The notes below the pieces were generated by a model. It saw only the letters and a list, made by a program, of their open reading frames with translations, ran no database searches and was not told where the DNA came from. The position numbers and the translations under genes were made by a program. From NCBI RefSeq assembly GCF_000177675.1, contig NZ_ADGX01000022.1, positions 1 to 64,000 of the forward strand: a DNA stretch of 64,000 bases, given 5' to 3'. The stretch's first letter is position 1. Each line of letters begins with the position of its first letter. The stretch is from Parafrankia sp. EUN1f (GTDB taxonomy: Bacteria; Actinomycetota; Actinomycetes; Frankiales; Frankiaceae). This document shows positions 51,674 to 63,782 of the stretch, piece after piece.

Positions 51674-52126
51674 ATGAGAGAGCAGCGCCGAGGCCGCAAG
51701 ATCGCCATGAGCCAGGCCGAGATCGACGACTTCCTCGCCGAGCAGCGGACCTGCCGCGTGGCGACCTCAAGCCCGAGCGGCCCTCATCTGACACCGCTGT
51801 GGTTCGCCTGGGACGGTACGTCGCTGTGGCTGAACTCGGTCGTGAAGAGTCAGCGCTGGACGGACCTTGAGCGGGATCCGCGGGTGGCGGTGGTCGTCGA
51901 CACCGGTGACGCGTTCACCGAGCTGCGCGGGGTGGAGATCCGCGGCCGGGTGGAGAGCGTCGGGGACGTCCCGCGCAGCGGCGCCCCCGACCCCGACCTG
52001 GAAACCCCGGAGCTGCTGTACGCCCGCAAGTACACCGGTGGCGACAAGATGCACTACGACGGCCGGCACGCGTGGCTGCGGGTCACCCCGGAGAAGCTCA
52101 CCAGCTGGGACTTCCGGAAGATGTAG
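51674..52126 (+). CDS. PPOX-class (pyridoxamine oxidase-like) flavin/F420 protein
   Basis: The 150-residue protein has the split beta-barrel fold of the PNPOx-like family: RTCRVATSSPSGPHLTPLWF, LWLNSVVKSQRWTDLERDP and VAVVVDTGDAF. Members bind FMN or F420 and reduce small substrates. Cofactor and substrate cannot be told from sequence. It starts at ATG 51674 and stands alone between crcB2 and the molbindin gene. Confidence 0.88.
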   Translation: MREQRRGRKIAMSQAEIDDFLAEQRTCRVATSSPSGPHLTPLWFAWDGTSLWLNSVVKSQRWTDLERDPRVAVVVDTGDAFTELRGVEIRGRVESVGDVPRSGAPDPDLETPELLYARKYTGGDKMHYDGRHAWLRVTPEKLTSWDFRKM

Positions 52127-52176
52127 TACCGCGCCGCGCAGCCAGCTGTGCCGCGAGGCCAGCTGTGCCGCGAGGC

Positions 52177-52599
52177 TCAGAGCGCGGAGAAGGCGACCTC
52201 CGTCGACTTGATCAGGGCGGTGACCGGTGTGCCCGGGGTGAGGCCCAGGTCGTCGGCGGAGGCGCGGGTGATCGCCGCGGTCAGCTCGACGTCGGACGAG
52301 AGGGCGACGCGGGCGAGTGCCATCGCGCCGCCGGTGTCGAGGCCGACCAGGGTGCCGCTGAGCTGGTTGCGGATGGTCAGCCCGGACGTCTCACCGGTGG
52401 CGAGGGAGACGTCGGTCGCCTTCACGAGCACCTCGACGGCGGAGCCGATTCCGACGCCGACCTCCTTGATGGCGTCCATGGTGACCGCGGAGGTGACGAT
52501 TTCACCGTTCGGGAGCTCAATGCGAACGGTACCCATCACCGTGCCACTGGTTATGTCGGACACGGTCCCGGTCAGCCGGTTACGGATGCTCAAGGTCAT
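52177..52599 (-). CDS. Di-TOBE molbindin (molybdate-binding protein)
   Basis: The 140-residue protein consists of two Mop/TOBE repeats (about 1-68 and 72-140). Each opens with an IRNxLxGTV-like strand (SIRNRLTGTVSDI and TIRNQLSGTLVGL) and ends with a VKATDVSL or IKSTEVAF helix-strand. Such molbindins bind molybdate oligomers in the cytoplasm for storage or buffering. A remnant of a molybdenum enzyme gene lies just upstream, consistent with molybdenum metabolism. Confidence 0.93.
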   Translation of the reverse strand: MTLSIRNRLTGTVSDITSGTVMGTVRIELPNGEIVTSAVTMDAIKEVGVGIGSAVEVLVKATDVSLATGETSGLTIRNQLSGTLVGLDTGGAMALARVALSSDVELTAAITRASADDLGLTPGTPVTALIKSTEVAFSAL

Positions 52600-52965
52600 G
52601 TCTGGGACAGTAACGAGGTCCTGTTGCGGTCCGGTTGCGTCCGCGCGGAAGTGCCGCGGCCGGTGTCACCTGACCTGGTCGGATCCACACCATCGTGCGG
52701 GTGGCCCGACCGGCGTGGCCGCGTGCACATCCCGAATCGGATCCCGGTTTCCGGCTTCCATGGGCCGGGCGCCGGAATCGGCGATTCCGGAAGCGGTGGT
52801 CGTCGGGTTCGGCGAATATCCGGGGCCCTCGGAGCTCCCCTGAGTCCCCCGAGGATTCCCGCGCTGTTCCGACCCGGGAATCGCCCAGCTCACCTCCGGA
52901 CCGGGCCCGGTTCCGGCACCGGGCCCGGCGCAGGTCCGCGCGCGGACCTGGCATGCGGGAGCGGG
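52600..52965. other. Intergenic region, nothing recognised
   Basis: This 366-bp stretch lies between the molbindin gene and the molybdoenzyme remnant. I see no gene or clear regulatory motif. Confidence 0.4.
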
Positions 52966-53400
52966 TCAGGAACCCACGCGCACCAGGGTGATCGAGGTGA
53001 TCCACGAGACGTACCGGCCGCCCTTGGTGTCGGAGGGCACAGTCAACCGCGGGCCGACGTCGGCGAGGGAGACGCCGTCCTCGGTCGAGGCGACGAGGGC
53101 CTGGACGCCACCGAAGCCGGAGGTGATCTCGGGCCAGGACAGGACCGACTCGTAGCCGTCACTGGCCTTGACCAGCACCGCGTAGCGCAGCAGGTCGTTC
53201 TTGACCTCGGTGCGGAACTTCGGCACGGCCGCGGTGATCAGGTCGACGAGCTTCGCACCGGTGTAGGTGTGGGTCTGCGTGCCGGAGCCGCTGACGAACG
53301 AGACCGTCTGGAATTCGGCCTTCCCGGTGGCCGGGGCGACCTCGACACGACGCGACCCGACTGGCGCGAGGCCCGTGCGGTTCGTGCCTGGCGGGACCTG
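52966..53400 (-). pseudogene. 5'-truncated molybdopterin-dependent oxidoreductase
   Basis: The frame encodes the C-terminal part of a small sulfite-oxidase-fold molybdopterin protein: FQTVSFVSGSGTQTHTYTGA, KNDLLRYAVLVKASDGY and SVLSWPEITSGFGGV. Full members carry a signal peptide and an N-terminal strand-rich part before this block. Here homology begins abruptly near 53400, next to the stop of the opposing-origin LLM gene on the same strand, and the upstream codons are shadow sequence. A deletion or insertion probably removed the 5' end. Confidence 0.65.
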
Positions 53401-53413
53401 CGCCGCGCCTGCG

Positions 53414-54352
53414 CTACAGGCTGGGCAGCCGCTCCGCACGCACTTCGGGCAGGACCTCGTCGAGCAACCGCCGTACGATGACGTCGGCGTCACCGGTGCC
53501 CGGCACCGGCGTGAAGATGAAGTGCCGGACGCCGGCGGCGACGAAGTCCCGCAGTTTCCGGATCACTTCGGCTGGCGTTCCCACCGCGGCCACGCTGTCG
53601 ATCATGGCATGAACATCCTGGTTGTAGTTGCCGCCGATGGTGCGTGCCGCCTCCTCACGAGCGCGCCGGCCGTCGCTGTCGACGTTGACGAAGACGAAGG
53701 CGTACCACTCGAACCCGCGCAGATCGCGGTCGATCTCAGCCGCGACGGTGCGGATCGTCTCGACTGACGCGGCGTATCGACGCGGCGAGTACAGGTAGGG
53801 CATCCACCCGTCGCCGATCAGCGCCGCACGTCGCATCGCCGGCAGCTTGCGGCCGGCGACGACGATCGACGGTCCGCCGGACTGCGCCGGTGCGGGGTGG
53901 ACCTTTACATCCCGCATCGCGTAGAAGGGCCCGTCGTGGGAGATCTCCTGCGCGGTCCACAACCGCCGCAGGAGCGGAATCGCCTCGTCCAGCCGCCGCC
54001 CACGCTCATGTATGGGCACCTGGCATGCGCGGAACTCCTGCGGATACTCGCCCCCGACCCCGACCCCGAGGACGAGCCGGCCTCCGGTGGACCGGTCGAG
54101 GTCCGCCACCTGCTTCGCGATGATCGCCGGCGGGTAGAGCGGCAACAACAGGATCGAGGTGCCGAGTCGCACCCGGTCGGTCACGGCGGACAGCCGCGCG
54201 AGGTTCATCATCGCCTCTGGCGACGGGTTACGTGAGGCTATGTGGCCCCCCGTCCACAGCGAGTCGACCCCGAGTTCCTCAAGCTGGGCGGCTCGTTTGA
54301 GGTCGCCGCCGGCAACGAACCCGACCTCGACCTTCTGCCCCGTCCGGATCAT
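53414..54352 (-). CDS. LLM-class flavin-dependent oxidoreductase
   Basis: The 312-residue TIM-barrel protein has the luciferase-like pattern of F420/FMN enzymes: EELGVDSLWTGGHIA, RVRLGTSILLLPLYPPAIIA, GRLVLGVGVGGEYPQEF and GGPSIVVAG. It is likely a monooxygenase or F420-dependent dehydrogenase. It is on the same strand as the FadR-type regulator gene, 71 bp downstream of it. That places it in the catabolic set with the hydrolase and amidohydrolase. Substrate is unknown. Confidence 0.9.
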   Translation of the reverse strand: MIRTGQKVEVGFVAGGDLKRAAQLEELGVDSLWTGGHIASRNPSPEAMMNLARLSAVTDRVRLGTSILLLPLYPPAIIAKQVADLDRSTGGRLVLGVGVGGEYPQEFRACQVPIHERGRRLDEAIPLLRRLWTAQEISHDGPFYAMRDVKVHPAPAQSGGPSIVVAGRKLPAMRRAALIGDGWMPYLYSPRRYAASVETIRTVAAEIDRDLRGFEWYAFVFVNVDSDGRRAREEAARTIGGNYNQDVHAMIDSVAAVGTPAEVIRKLRDFVAAGVRHFIFTPVPGTGDADVIVRRLLDEVLPEVRAERLPSL

Positions 54353-54423
54353 CGGAACACACCCCCCCTCATGACAAGTGCCTTCCGGCGGCCGCCACGG
54401 GCGACCGGCATCCGCGACGCTGG

Positions 54424-55272
54424 CTAGCGTGAGCGGGTGGGGGCGACCGACCCGGCGCGAGGGCGCTGCGTACCTGCTGTCGGCGCTTCCGCAAGATCGA
54501 TCACTGTGGAGCCGTAGGTTCCGATCACTTCCTGTTGCATCTCGGTGATGTGCTTGCGCATCTCACGGTTTGCCCGATCACTGTCGCCGGCGGCGATCGC
54601 CGCGATGAGGCGCCGGTGAGACGCGATGGCCCGCCGTCTCATCTTCATGTTGTCGGGGTGGTCCTCGGTGTCGAGGATGACTCGGGCGACCCGGGACTCC
54701 TGGAAGCTCCAGACCGCCTCCAACGTGCCCGCGAGCAGCGTCATGGTCGTATTGCCGCACAGTTCGGTGAGTCGAAGGTGGAACGCCTGCGCCGCCTCGG
54801 TGAACGCCGAGGTCGTGGGGCACGTCGCGCTGTCGTCGACGAGGCGCGTGAGCTCGGCGACGACAGCTCGACGATCGGGCAGGCCGGCCGCCAACGAGGC
54901 GCAGCTCGGCTCGATCGCCAGCCGAGCGGTGGCCAGGTCCTCGTGCGTGACGCTGTGAGCCTTGAGGGTCAGTGCCAGGTGATATGCGGCGCTGGCGGCG
55001 GTGGGTCGCCTGACCACGCCACCGCCGACCTTCCCTCGTCGAATGCGAACGAGGCCTTCGGTCTCGAGAATCCGCAGTGCCTCACGCACGCTGGGCCTGC
55101 TCACCTGGAACTCGTCCTGCATGTCCGACTCGCGAGGGAGTTCGTCACCGTCGCGGAGCTCGCCACCCACGATCCGTCGCCGGACCTCGGCGGCAACGAG
55201 CTCTGCCACCTTCGGCACGTGGACGAGCGGCGCGCGGCGGTCAGCTGCAAGCTGCTGCTCGGACTGCCCCAT
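54424..55272 (-). CDS. FadR/GntR-family regulator with FCD domain
   Basis: The 282-residue protein has an N-terminal GntR winged helix (about 18-90, DGDELPRESDMQDEFQVSRP, SVREALRILE) and a C-terminal FCD ligand-binding helical domain. The FCD metal-site residues read around AQAFHLRL and ASHRRLIAAI. Such proteins release DNA on binding a carboxylic acid metabolite. It is divergent from the hydrolase gene across an A/T-rich spacer with an ATCA/TGAT palindrome, which it probably binds. Confidence 0.93.
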   Translation of the reverse strand: MGQSEQQLAADRRAPLVHVPKVAELVAAEVRRRIVGGELRDGDELPRESDMQDEFQVSRPSVREALRILETEGLVRIRRGKVGGGVVRRPTAASAAYHLALTLKAHSVTHEDLATARLAIEPSCASLAAGLPDRRAVVAELTRLVDDSATCPTTSAFTEAAQAFHLRLTELCGNTTMTLLAGTLEAVWSFQESRVARVILDTEDHPDNMKMRRRAIASHRRLIAAIAAGDSDRANREMRKHITEMQQEVIGTYGSTVIDLAEAPTAGTQRPRAGSVAPTRSR

Positions 55273-55339
55273 GAGACGTCGACTCTAGCAGCCTCGTCCG
55301 CGCCCTACGAATAAAAGATATTTACTTGTCCTGCAGATG

Positions 55340-55354
55340 ATCAATATATATGAT
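55340..55354. promoter_or_regulatory. Candidate FadR-type operator in divergent promoter
   Basis: ATCA and TGAT half-sites flank a 7-bp A/T core within the only strongly A/T-rich stretch of this region (about 55305-55370). The stretch lies between the divergent regulator and hydrolase genes. Inference from position and symmetry. Confidence 0.4.
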
Positions 55355-55489
55355 TAAGATATTGAGATCGCCCGTTGAGATCATCACCTCGATGGGTGCC
55401 GGGAGCTGTCGTCATCCGGCGACGCCCGCGAGTCGTCGCCCTGAGGCCCGCACCGCGCGGGCAACCGTCGAGATGCCAGAGGGAGGGCC

Positions 55490-56371
55490 ATGCCTGATCT
55501 CGAGATCGAGGTCAACGGCGGTGTCGTCGTCTATGAGTTCGTCGGGCCGGAGAACGGCGAGATCGTCGTCCTCACCCCGGGAGGCCGCTTCAGCAAGGAC
55601 GTGGGTGGCCTGCACGAACTCGCCAACGCGCTGGCCGAAGGTGGCAAGCGGGTCCTGCTGTGGGACCGGCCGAACTGCGGCAGGTCCGACGTGCAGTTGT
55701 ATGGGCGTTCGGAGTCGCACATGCGGGCCGAGACCCTCGGTCTGATGCTGCGGGCGCTCGGAGTGGAGCGGGTCATCGCGGCGGGCGGTTCCGGCGGCGC
55801 ACGGGACTCGATCATCTTCACCATGAGGTGGCCTCAACTGGTCCGGAAACTGGCCTTGTGGTCGATCGTCGGTGGCACGTTCAGCACCATGTCGCTCGCG
55901 CAGGTGTACGTCATCAACGAGCTGCGCACGGTGCGAGCCAGGGGCATCGAGGGCGTCATGGAGACATCGGGCGCCGCGGGCGGCTGGGCCGAGGCCATCG
56001 CCGCGAATCCACGTAACAGAGATCGGCTGCTTGCTTTGGGGAGCGAGCAGTTCGAACGAGTTATGAACCGGTGGCTGGACGCGTTCGTGCCGAAGCCCAA
56101 CGAGCCCATCCCCGGGGTAAGCGACTGGGAGTTCGACCAGATCAAGGTACCCACACTGATCATCCGCGGTGGCGAGAAAGATTACGACCACCCGAAGCGG
56201 ACGTCGCTGGAAGTGCACTCACTCATCGAGGGATCCCGCCTGATCGAGCCTCCCTGGCCCGAGGACGCCTGGGAGCGCGCCGTCGCCGCGTCACTCGCGG
56301 GCACAGGCGACCTTTTCAGCCCGTGGGTGCTGGCGGCACCCGTCCTCCTGGAGTTCTTCGACGAACCGTGA
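55490..56371 (+). CDS. Alpha/beta hydrolase
   Basis: The 293-residue protein has an alpha/beta-hydrolase fold: VLTPGGRFSKD oxyanion region, WDRPNCGRSDV, the nucleophile elbow GGSGGAR (Ser near residue 105), an acid in PTLIIRGGEKDYDHP and a late His in the ETHP-like region. It resembles C-C bond or ester hydrolases of ring-cleavage pathways. It is divergent from the FadR-type regulator, which probably controls it, and precedes the amidohydrolase on the same strand. Start follows GGAGGG. Confidence 0.9.
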   Translation: MPDLEIEVNGGVVVYEFVGPENGEIVVLTPGGRFSKDVGGLHELANALAEGGKRVLLWDRPNCGRSDVQLYGRSESHMRAETLGLMLRALGVERVIAAGGSGGARDSIIFTMRWPQLVRKLALWSIVGGTFSTMSLAQVYVINELRTVRARGIEGVMETSGAAGGWAEAIAANPRNRDRLLALGSEQFERVMNRWLDAFVPKPNEPIPGVSDWEFDQIKVPTLIIRGGEKDYDHPKRTSLEVHSLIEGSRLIEPPWPEDAWERAVAASLAGTGDLFSPWVLAAPVLLEFFDEP

Positions 56372-56704
56372 CAGGACGAGCCAGCTTGCTCGTGGGACCT
56401 CCAGTCCCGTGTCCGAGTCGGGTCCCCGGGCGACCGGTCACGGAGGCTGCTGCCGGGAGACGTCTACCGCGGCCGCAATCGGCTTTGGGCTTCGGAAGAA
56501 CAACAGAACGAGCCTGCCGGCGGATCATTCCGCCCGAATGCACCCTTCTCGCCACTATGCGGCGCCCGTGGTGACGGATTCCCGCATGCCCGGGGAACCG
56601 TCCAGCGCAATGACCTCCGACCACCTCGCCGCGGACGAAATAATTGCCCATAAGAACCCATTCACCATTGCCCGCCACTCAGTCAAAGGCTAGCATCGGA
56701 CACC
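56372..56704. other. Intergenic region, nothing recognised
   Basis: This 333-bp spacer between the hydrolase and amidohydrolase genes has no credible gene. Its last 60 bp are A/T-richer and may carry a promoter. Confidence 0.4.
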
Positions 56705-57868
56705 ATGACGAACAGTGATCTCTTCATCGTCGACTCCGACTCCCACTGGTCCGAACCCGCTGATCTTTTCACCAAGCGCGCACCGGCCGAGTTCCGCGAC
56801 CGGGTTCCGCGCGTGGAGACGATCGACGGGCAACAGATGTGGGTCTTCGACGGAAAGCCTGTCGGAAACTACAGCGCCGGCGGCGTGATCGGCCGTGACG
56901 GCAAGAAGGAAAGCGCCGAAAAGGCCTTATTCGAGTGGACGATCGACGAGATCCACGTCGGCGCCTACGACCCGAAGGTCCGGCTCCAGGTCCTGGACGA
57001 GTGCGGCATCGACGCCCAGATCATCTTCCCGAGCACCATCGGGCTCGGGGGCCAGGGCCTCGGCCTGGCGGACGACGCCTCCCTCACCCGGCTGTCGATC
57101 GAGATCTACAACGACGCGATGGCGGAGATCCAGAGCGAGTCGGGCAACCGCCTGCTACCGCTGCCGCTGATGCCGGCATGGGACATCGACCTGTGTGTCA
57201 GCGAGGCGAAGCGGGTCGCGGCGCTGGGGGCGCGCGGGGTCAACATGACCTCGGACCCGCAGGACCTGGGTTCTCCGGACCTGGCGAACAGGGCCTGGGA
57301 CCCGTTCTGGGAGACCTGCACCGAACTGCGGCTGCCAGTGCACTTCCACATCGGCGCCAGCATCACCGGCATGACGTTCTACGGGAAGTACCCGTGGGAG
57401 TCCCACGGCCCGAACACCAAGCTTGCGATCGGTGGCACGCTCCTTTTCATCGGTAACGCGCGGGTCGTGACAAACCTGATTCTTTCCGGTATCTTCGACC
57501 GCCACCCCGACCTGCAGACGGTGTCAGTGGAAAGCGGCGTGGGCTGGATCCCGTTCATTCTCGAAGCGCTCGACTACGAGATGGCGGAAAACGCTCCGGC
57601 AGAGCTCGCACAGCTGAAGAAGATGCCGTCGGACTACTTCCGCAGCAACATCTACGCCACATTCTGGTTCGAGAACAACCGAAACAGGCTGCCAGATCTC
57701 ATCGAGGCAGTCGGCGAGGACCGGATCCTGTTCGAGACCGACTTCCCGCACCCGACCTGCCTCTACCCGGATCCGTTGCAGAGCGTCGAGACGAAGATGG
57801 CAACCCTGTCCCACGACGCGCGCGCAAAGATTCTCGGCGAGAACGCCAGGAAGCTCTACCGACTCTGA
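56705..57868 (+). CDS. Amidohydrolase-2 family metal-dependent hydrolase/decarboxylase
   Basis: The 387-residue TIM-barrel enzyme belongs to the ACMSD-like amidohydrolase family. Features are the N-terminal VDSDSHWSEP metal site, IIFPSTIG, the mid-barrel LPVHFHIGAS His pair, VSVESGVGW and the C-terminal acid in FETDFPHPTCLYP. Members decarboxylate or hydrolyse aromatic and meta-cleavage acids. With the LLM oxidoreductase and alpha/beta hydrolase it suggests a short degradative pathway for an aromatic or cyclic compound, which is inference. Confidence 0.92.
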   Translation: MTNSDLFIVDSDSHWSEPADLFTKRAPAEFRDRVPRVETIDGQQMWVFDGKPVGNYSAGGVIGRDGKKESAEKALFEWTIDEIHVGAYDPKVRLQVLDECGIDAQIIFPSTIGLGGQGLGLADDASLTRLSIEIYNDAMAEIQSESGNRLLPLPLMPAWDIDLCVSEAKRVAALGARGVNMTSDPQDLGSPDLANRAWDPFWETCTELRLPVHFHIGASITGMTFYGKYPWESHGPNTKLAIGGTLLFIGNARVVTNLILSGIFDRHPDLQTVSVESGVGWIPFILEALDYEMAENAPAELAQLKKMPSDYFRSNIYATFWFENNRNRLPDLIEAVGEDRILFETDFPHPTCLYPDPLQSVETKMATLSHDARAKILGENARKLYRL

Positions 57869-58290
57869 GTTCCAGTCAGCCAGCCACCAGCGCCGATTCA
57901 CGCGGCCGACCCGATGGCAGTCGTACCCTCGCGCCAACCACCAGACCCCAGGCGGGCGCACAGCGCGGTGGTCAGCGCGCCTTCGGAGCATGTGCGAACC
58001 GCCTCAACACCGAGAACGGCGACGATCTAACACTCCCGGCGGCGTACGGGTTGGGCTACCACGCCTGGCCGCCGGGTATACGAGTCGTCATCCGGTGGGA
58101 ACGCCCGCACCCCGGCTCCCAGCTGTGCGTCACCGACGGCCAGCACCGACGTCCAGCGCCGATGGCCGGCGCCGACGGCCTCGGCGGCTGATCGACGTGG
58201 ATGTTCGGCGCGATCCAGGATGTCGGCCCGCGTGGTCTCCGCAGGTAGGGGGCATCTGCGCCGGGATGGGACGGGTTTAGCGTCGTACGC
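57869..58290. other. Intergenic region, nothing recognised
   Basis: This 422-bp spacer before the SNF2 gene has no credible coding sequence on either strand and no clear repeat or operator. Confidence 0.4.
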
Positions 58291-61887
<3,597 letters not shown>

Positions 61888-62065
61888 CATCGGGGACATT
61901 CCCGAAACAGAGCCGCAGCACGGATCCACATGGCGGGTCCACCGCGAAGAACCCGCCGTGCTTCAGGTCCGCTCCTCGCGGGCATCAGGCAGAGTACACG
62001 CGCTTTGGTCCGCGTTTTCGGACACCAGGCCACGGATCGGAACGGCACGGACTCCGGGGGGAGAC

Positions 62066-62944
62066 ATGCTGCACTTCTCCGATATCTCAGTGCACAACAC
62101 CTTCTTCAACGCAGACGTTTACAAGAACGCCGGCCACAACCTGATCATAATAAAGGCGACCGAGGGGGCGACCTACGTCAACGAAAGATGGGAGGGGTGG
62201 GTCAAGGACGCCCGCCGTGCCGGGCTACGCGTCGGCCACTACCACTTCGCCTCCATACGGGACAGCGCGGACCAGGCAACACACTTCCTGAACGTGGTGA
62301 ACCGGAACTACCGCAACGACGACATCCTGGTGCTCGACCTGGAAAAGGCGTCGCTCCCGGCCGCTCGCCGCGGCGCCCTGGCCCGCGACTTCCTCGACAG
62401 GGTGCCAGGCGAGAAGTGGCTTTATTCAGGAATATACTATCTCCAGGAGGGAGGGGTGAAGCCTTTCGGCACACCTCTCTGGCTCGCCTCCTACACCGAC
62501 ACCTGGCGAGACAGCCTGCTCCCGCATGGTTGGGACAAACAGACGTTGGTGGCATGGCAGTACACGTCCACGGGCTCGGTCTCGGGCATCGGGCGGGCCA
62601 CCGGAGGGGTCGACTACAACGAGTGGTATCCGACCCGCGCGCAGCCGGCCAATCGTTTTCACGGGTACCCGGTGCTGCGCCAGGACGCCCGGGATCCGCA
62701 CCGCAGTACCGGCTTCCCCGACCGGAGCGCTCCGGTACAGACGCTCCAGCGCGCCCTGAACAGGGCGTTGAAGCGCCAGGAGGGGACCCCGGAGTGGCTG
62801 AATCCGGACGGCGATTTCGGGCCGGTGACCCATCAGGTCGTGCTGCACTACCAGCAGGAGAAGGCCCTGGCCGCCGACGGCGTGGTCGGTAGCCTGACGT
62901 GGTCGAGCCTGGACTCCGCTCTCGACGCGGAGGAGCACGGCTGA
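62066..62944 (+). CDS. GH25-like lysozyme with peptidoglycan-binding domain
   Basis: From ATG 62066, preceded by GGGGGGA, the product is 292 residues. Residues 1-200 form a GH25 muramidase-like barrel (MLHFSDISVHN, LIIIKATEG, GHYHFAS, VLDLEKA with the catalytic acid pair, WLYSGIYYL, AWQYTSTG). Residues 220-290 form a PG_binding_1 domain ending GDFGPVTHQVV and GVVGSLTW. It would cleave peptidoglycan glycan strands. No signal peptide is visible, so export would need another route or phage-type lysis. Confidence 0.9.
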   Translation: MLHFSDISVHNTFFNADVYKNAGHNLIIIKATEGATYVNERWEGWVKDARRAGLRVGHYHFASIRDSADQATHFLNVVNRNYRNDDILVLDLEKASLPAARRGALARDFLDRVPGEKWLYSGIYYLQEGGVKPFGTPLWLASYTDTWRDSLLPHGWDKQTLVAWQYTSTGSVSGIGRATGGVDYNEWYPTRAQPANRFHGYPVLRQDARDPHRSTGFPDRSAPVQTLQRALNRALKRQEGTPEWLNPDGDFGPVTHQVVLHYQQEKALAADGVVGSLTWSSLDSALDAEEHG

Positions 62945-62977
62945 CGACCAGGCCGGAGGATGACCGGTCGGAGGCCG

Positions 62978-63663
62978 CTATCCCGCGGCCAGACCGGTTA
63001 CGGCGGCCGTGATCCCGGCCAGGCCGCGGTCGAGGATCTCGGCGCGCCAGGTCTCCTCCGGCGGGTCGAACGCCGCCCGGACAAGCCCGGCCACGCGCGC
63101 GACCTGTTCCTCGGCCGCCTCGGCGCGGTGCAGCCAGAGCCAGTTGTCGGCCTGCAGCGCCCGCAGGACCGTGATCGCGTCCTGGGTGCCGAACTCCAGG
63201 GTGATCGCGGTCAGCTCGGTGCCGGGCAGCTCGTCCATCAGTGCCCGCGCGGAGTTCCCGCCGATGCGCGTCGAGCTGGACGTCCCATCGTCGGAGTCCG
63301 TCAGCGCCGGCTCGTACCAGGCGCGAGCCCGGTCGAACGCGGCCGGGTCCTCGCCGCCGCGGAAGATCGGCTCCGCGGCACCGCGCGCCCCCAGACCGGT
63401 GTGCAGGTCGAGGTAGGCGATCCGGTCGTAGCCCGTCAGGTGCTCGCGGATGATCGATCGCCAGGTCGTGTTCGACCAGCAGGGCTCGGCGCCGCCGTAG
63501 AACAGGCCGTCGGGGTGGTGGTACTGACCGGCTGTGATCGCGAGCTGGGTGGCACGCTCCCCCGCCGCGGCGAGGTGCGCGAAGATGCGCTCGTCGGCCG
63601 CGGCGTGCGCGGGACCCTCCCAGTCGGCCCGCGGGCCTCGGCGTAGGTGGTGGAGAAGTACAT
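62978..63663 (-). pseudogene. DUF2817 (M14-like carboxypeptidase) gene with internal deletion
   Basis: The 5' end encodes MYFSTTYAEAR, the normal opening of DUF2817 proteins. After a frame change it continues ADWEGPAHAAADERIF, a segment that normally lies over 100 residues further on. It then keeps frame through AYLDLHTGLGARG, EPCWSNTTWR and ITLEFGTQDAITVLRAL to the TAG at 62978. The missing part includes the HGVEG zinc-site block. The gene is therefore inactive. Confidence 0.75.
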
Positions 63664-63724
63664 CCAGCCCTCCAGACGATCGCGGGGCGCGGCTCGGGCG
63701 GGTTCGGGTTCGGGTTCAGGTTCG

Positions 63725-63782
63725 GGGCGGTTCCGCGGAACCGCGGAACCGCCGTGTTCAGGCCGGTTCCGCGGAACCGCCA
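63725..63782. repeat. Palindromic GGTTCCGCGGAACC repeats
   Basis: GGTTCCGCGGAACC, a perfect 14-bp palindrome, occurs at 63728-63741 and 63763-63776, with an extra half-unit between. The cluster overlaps the end of the MFS gene and the spacer to the DUF2817 remnant. Confidence 0.8.
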
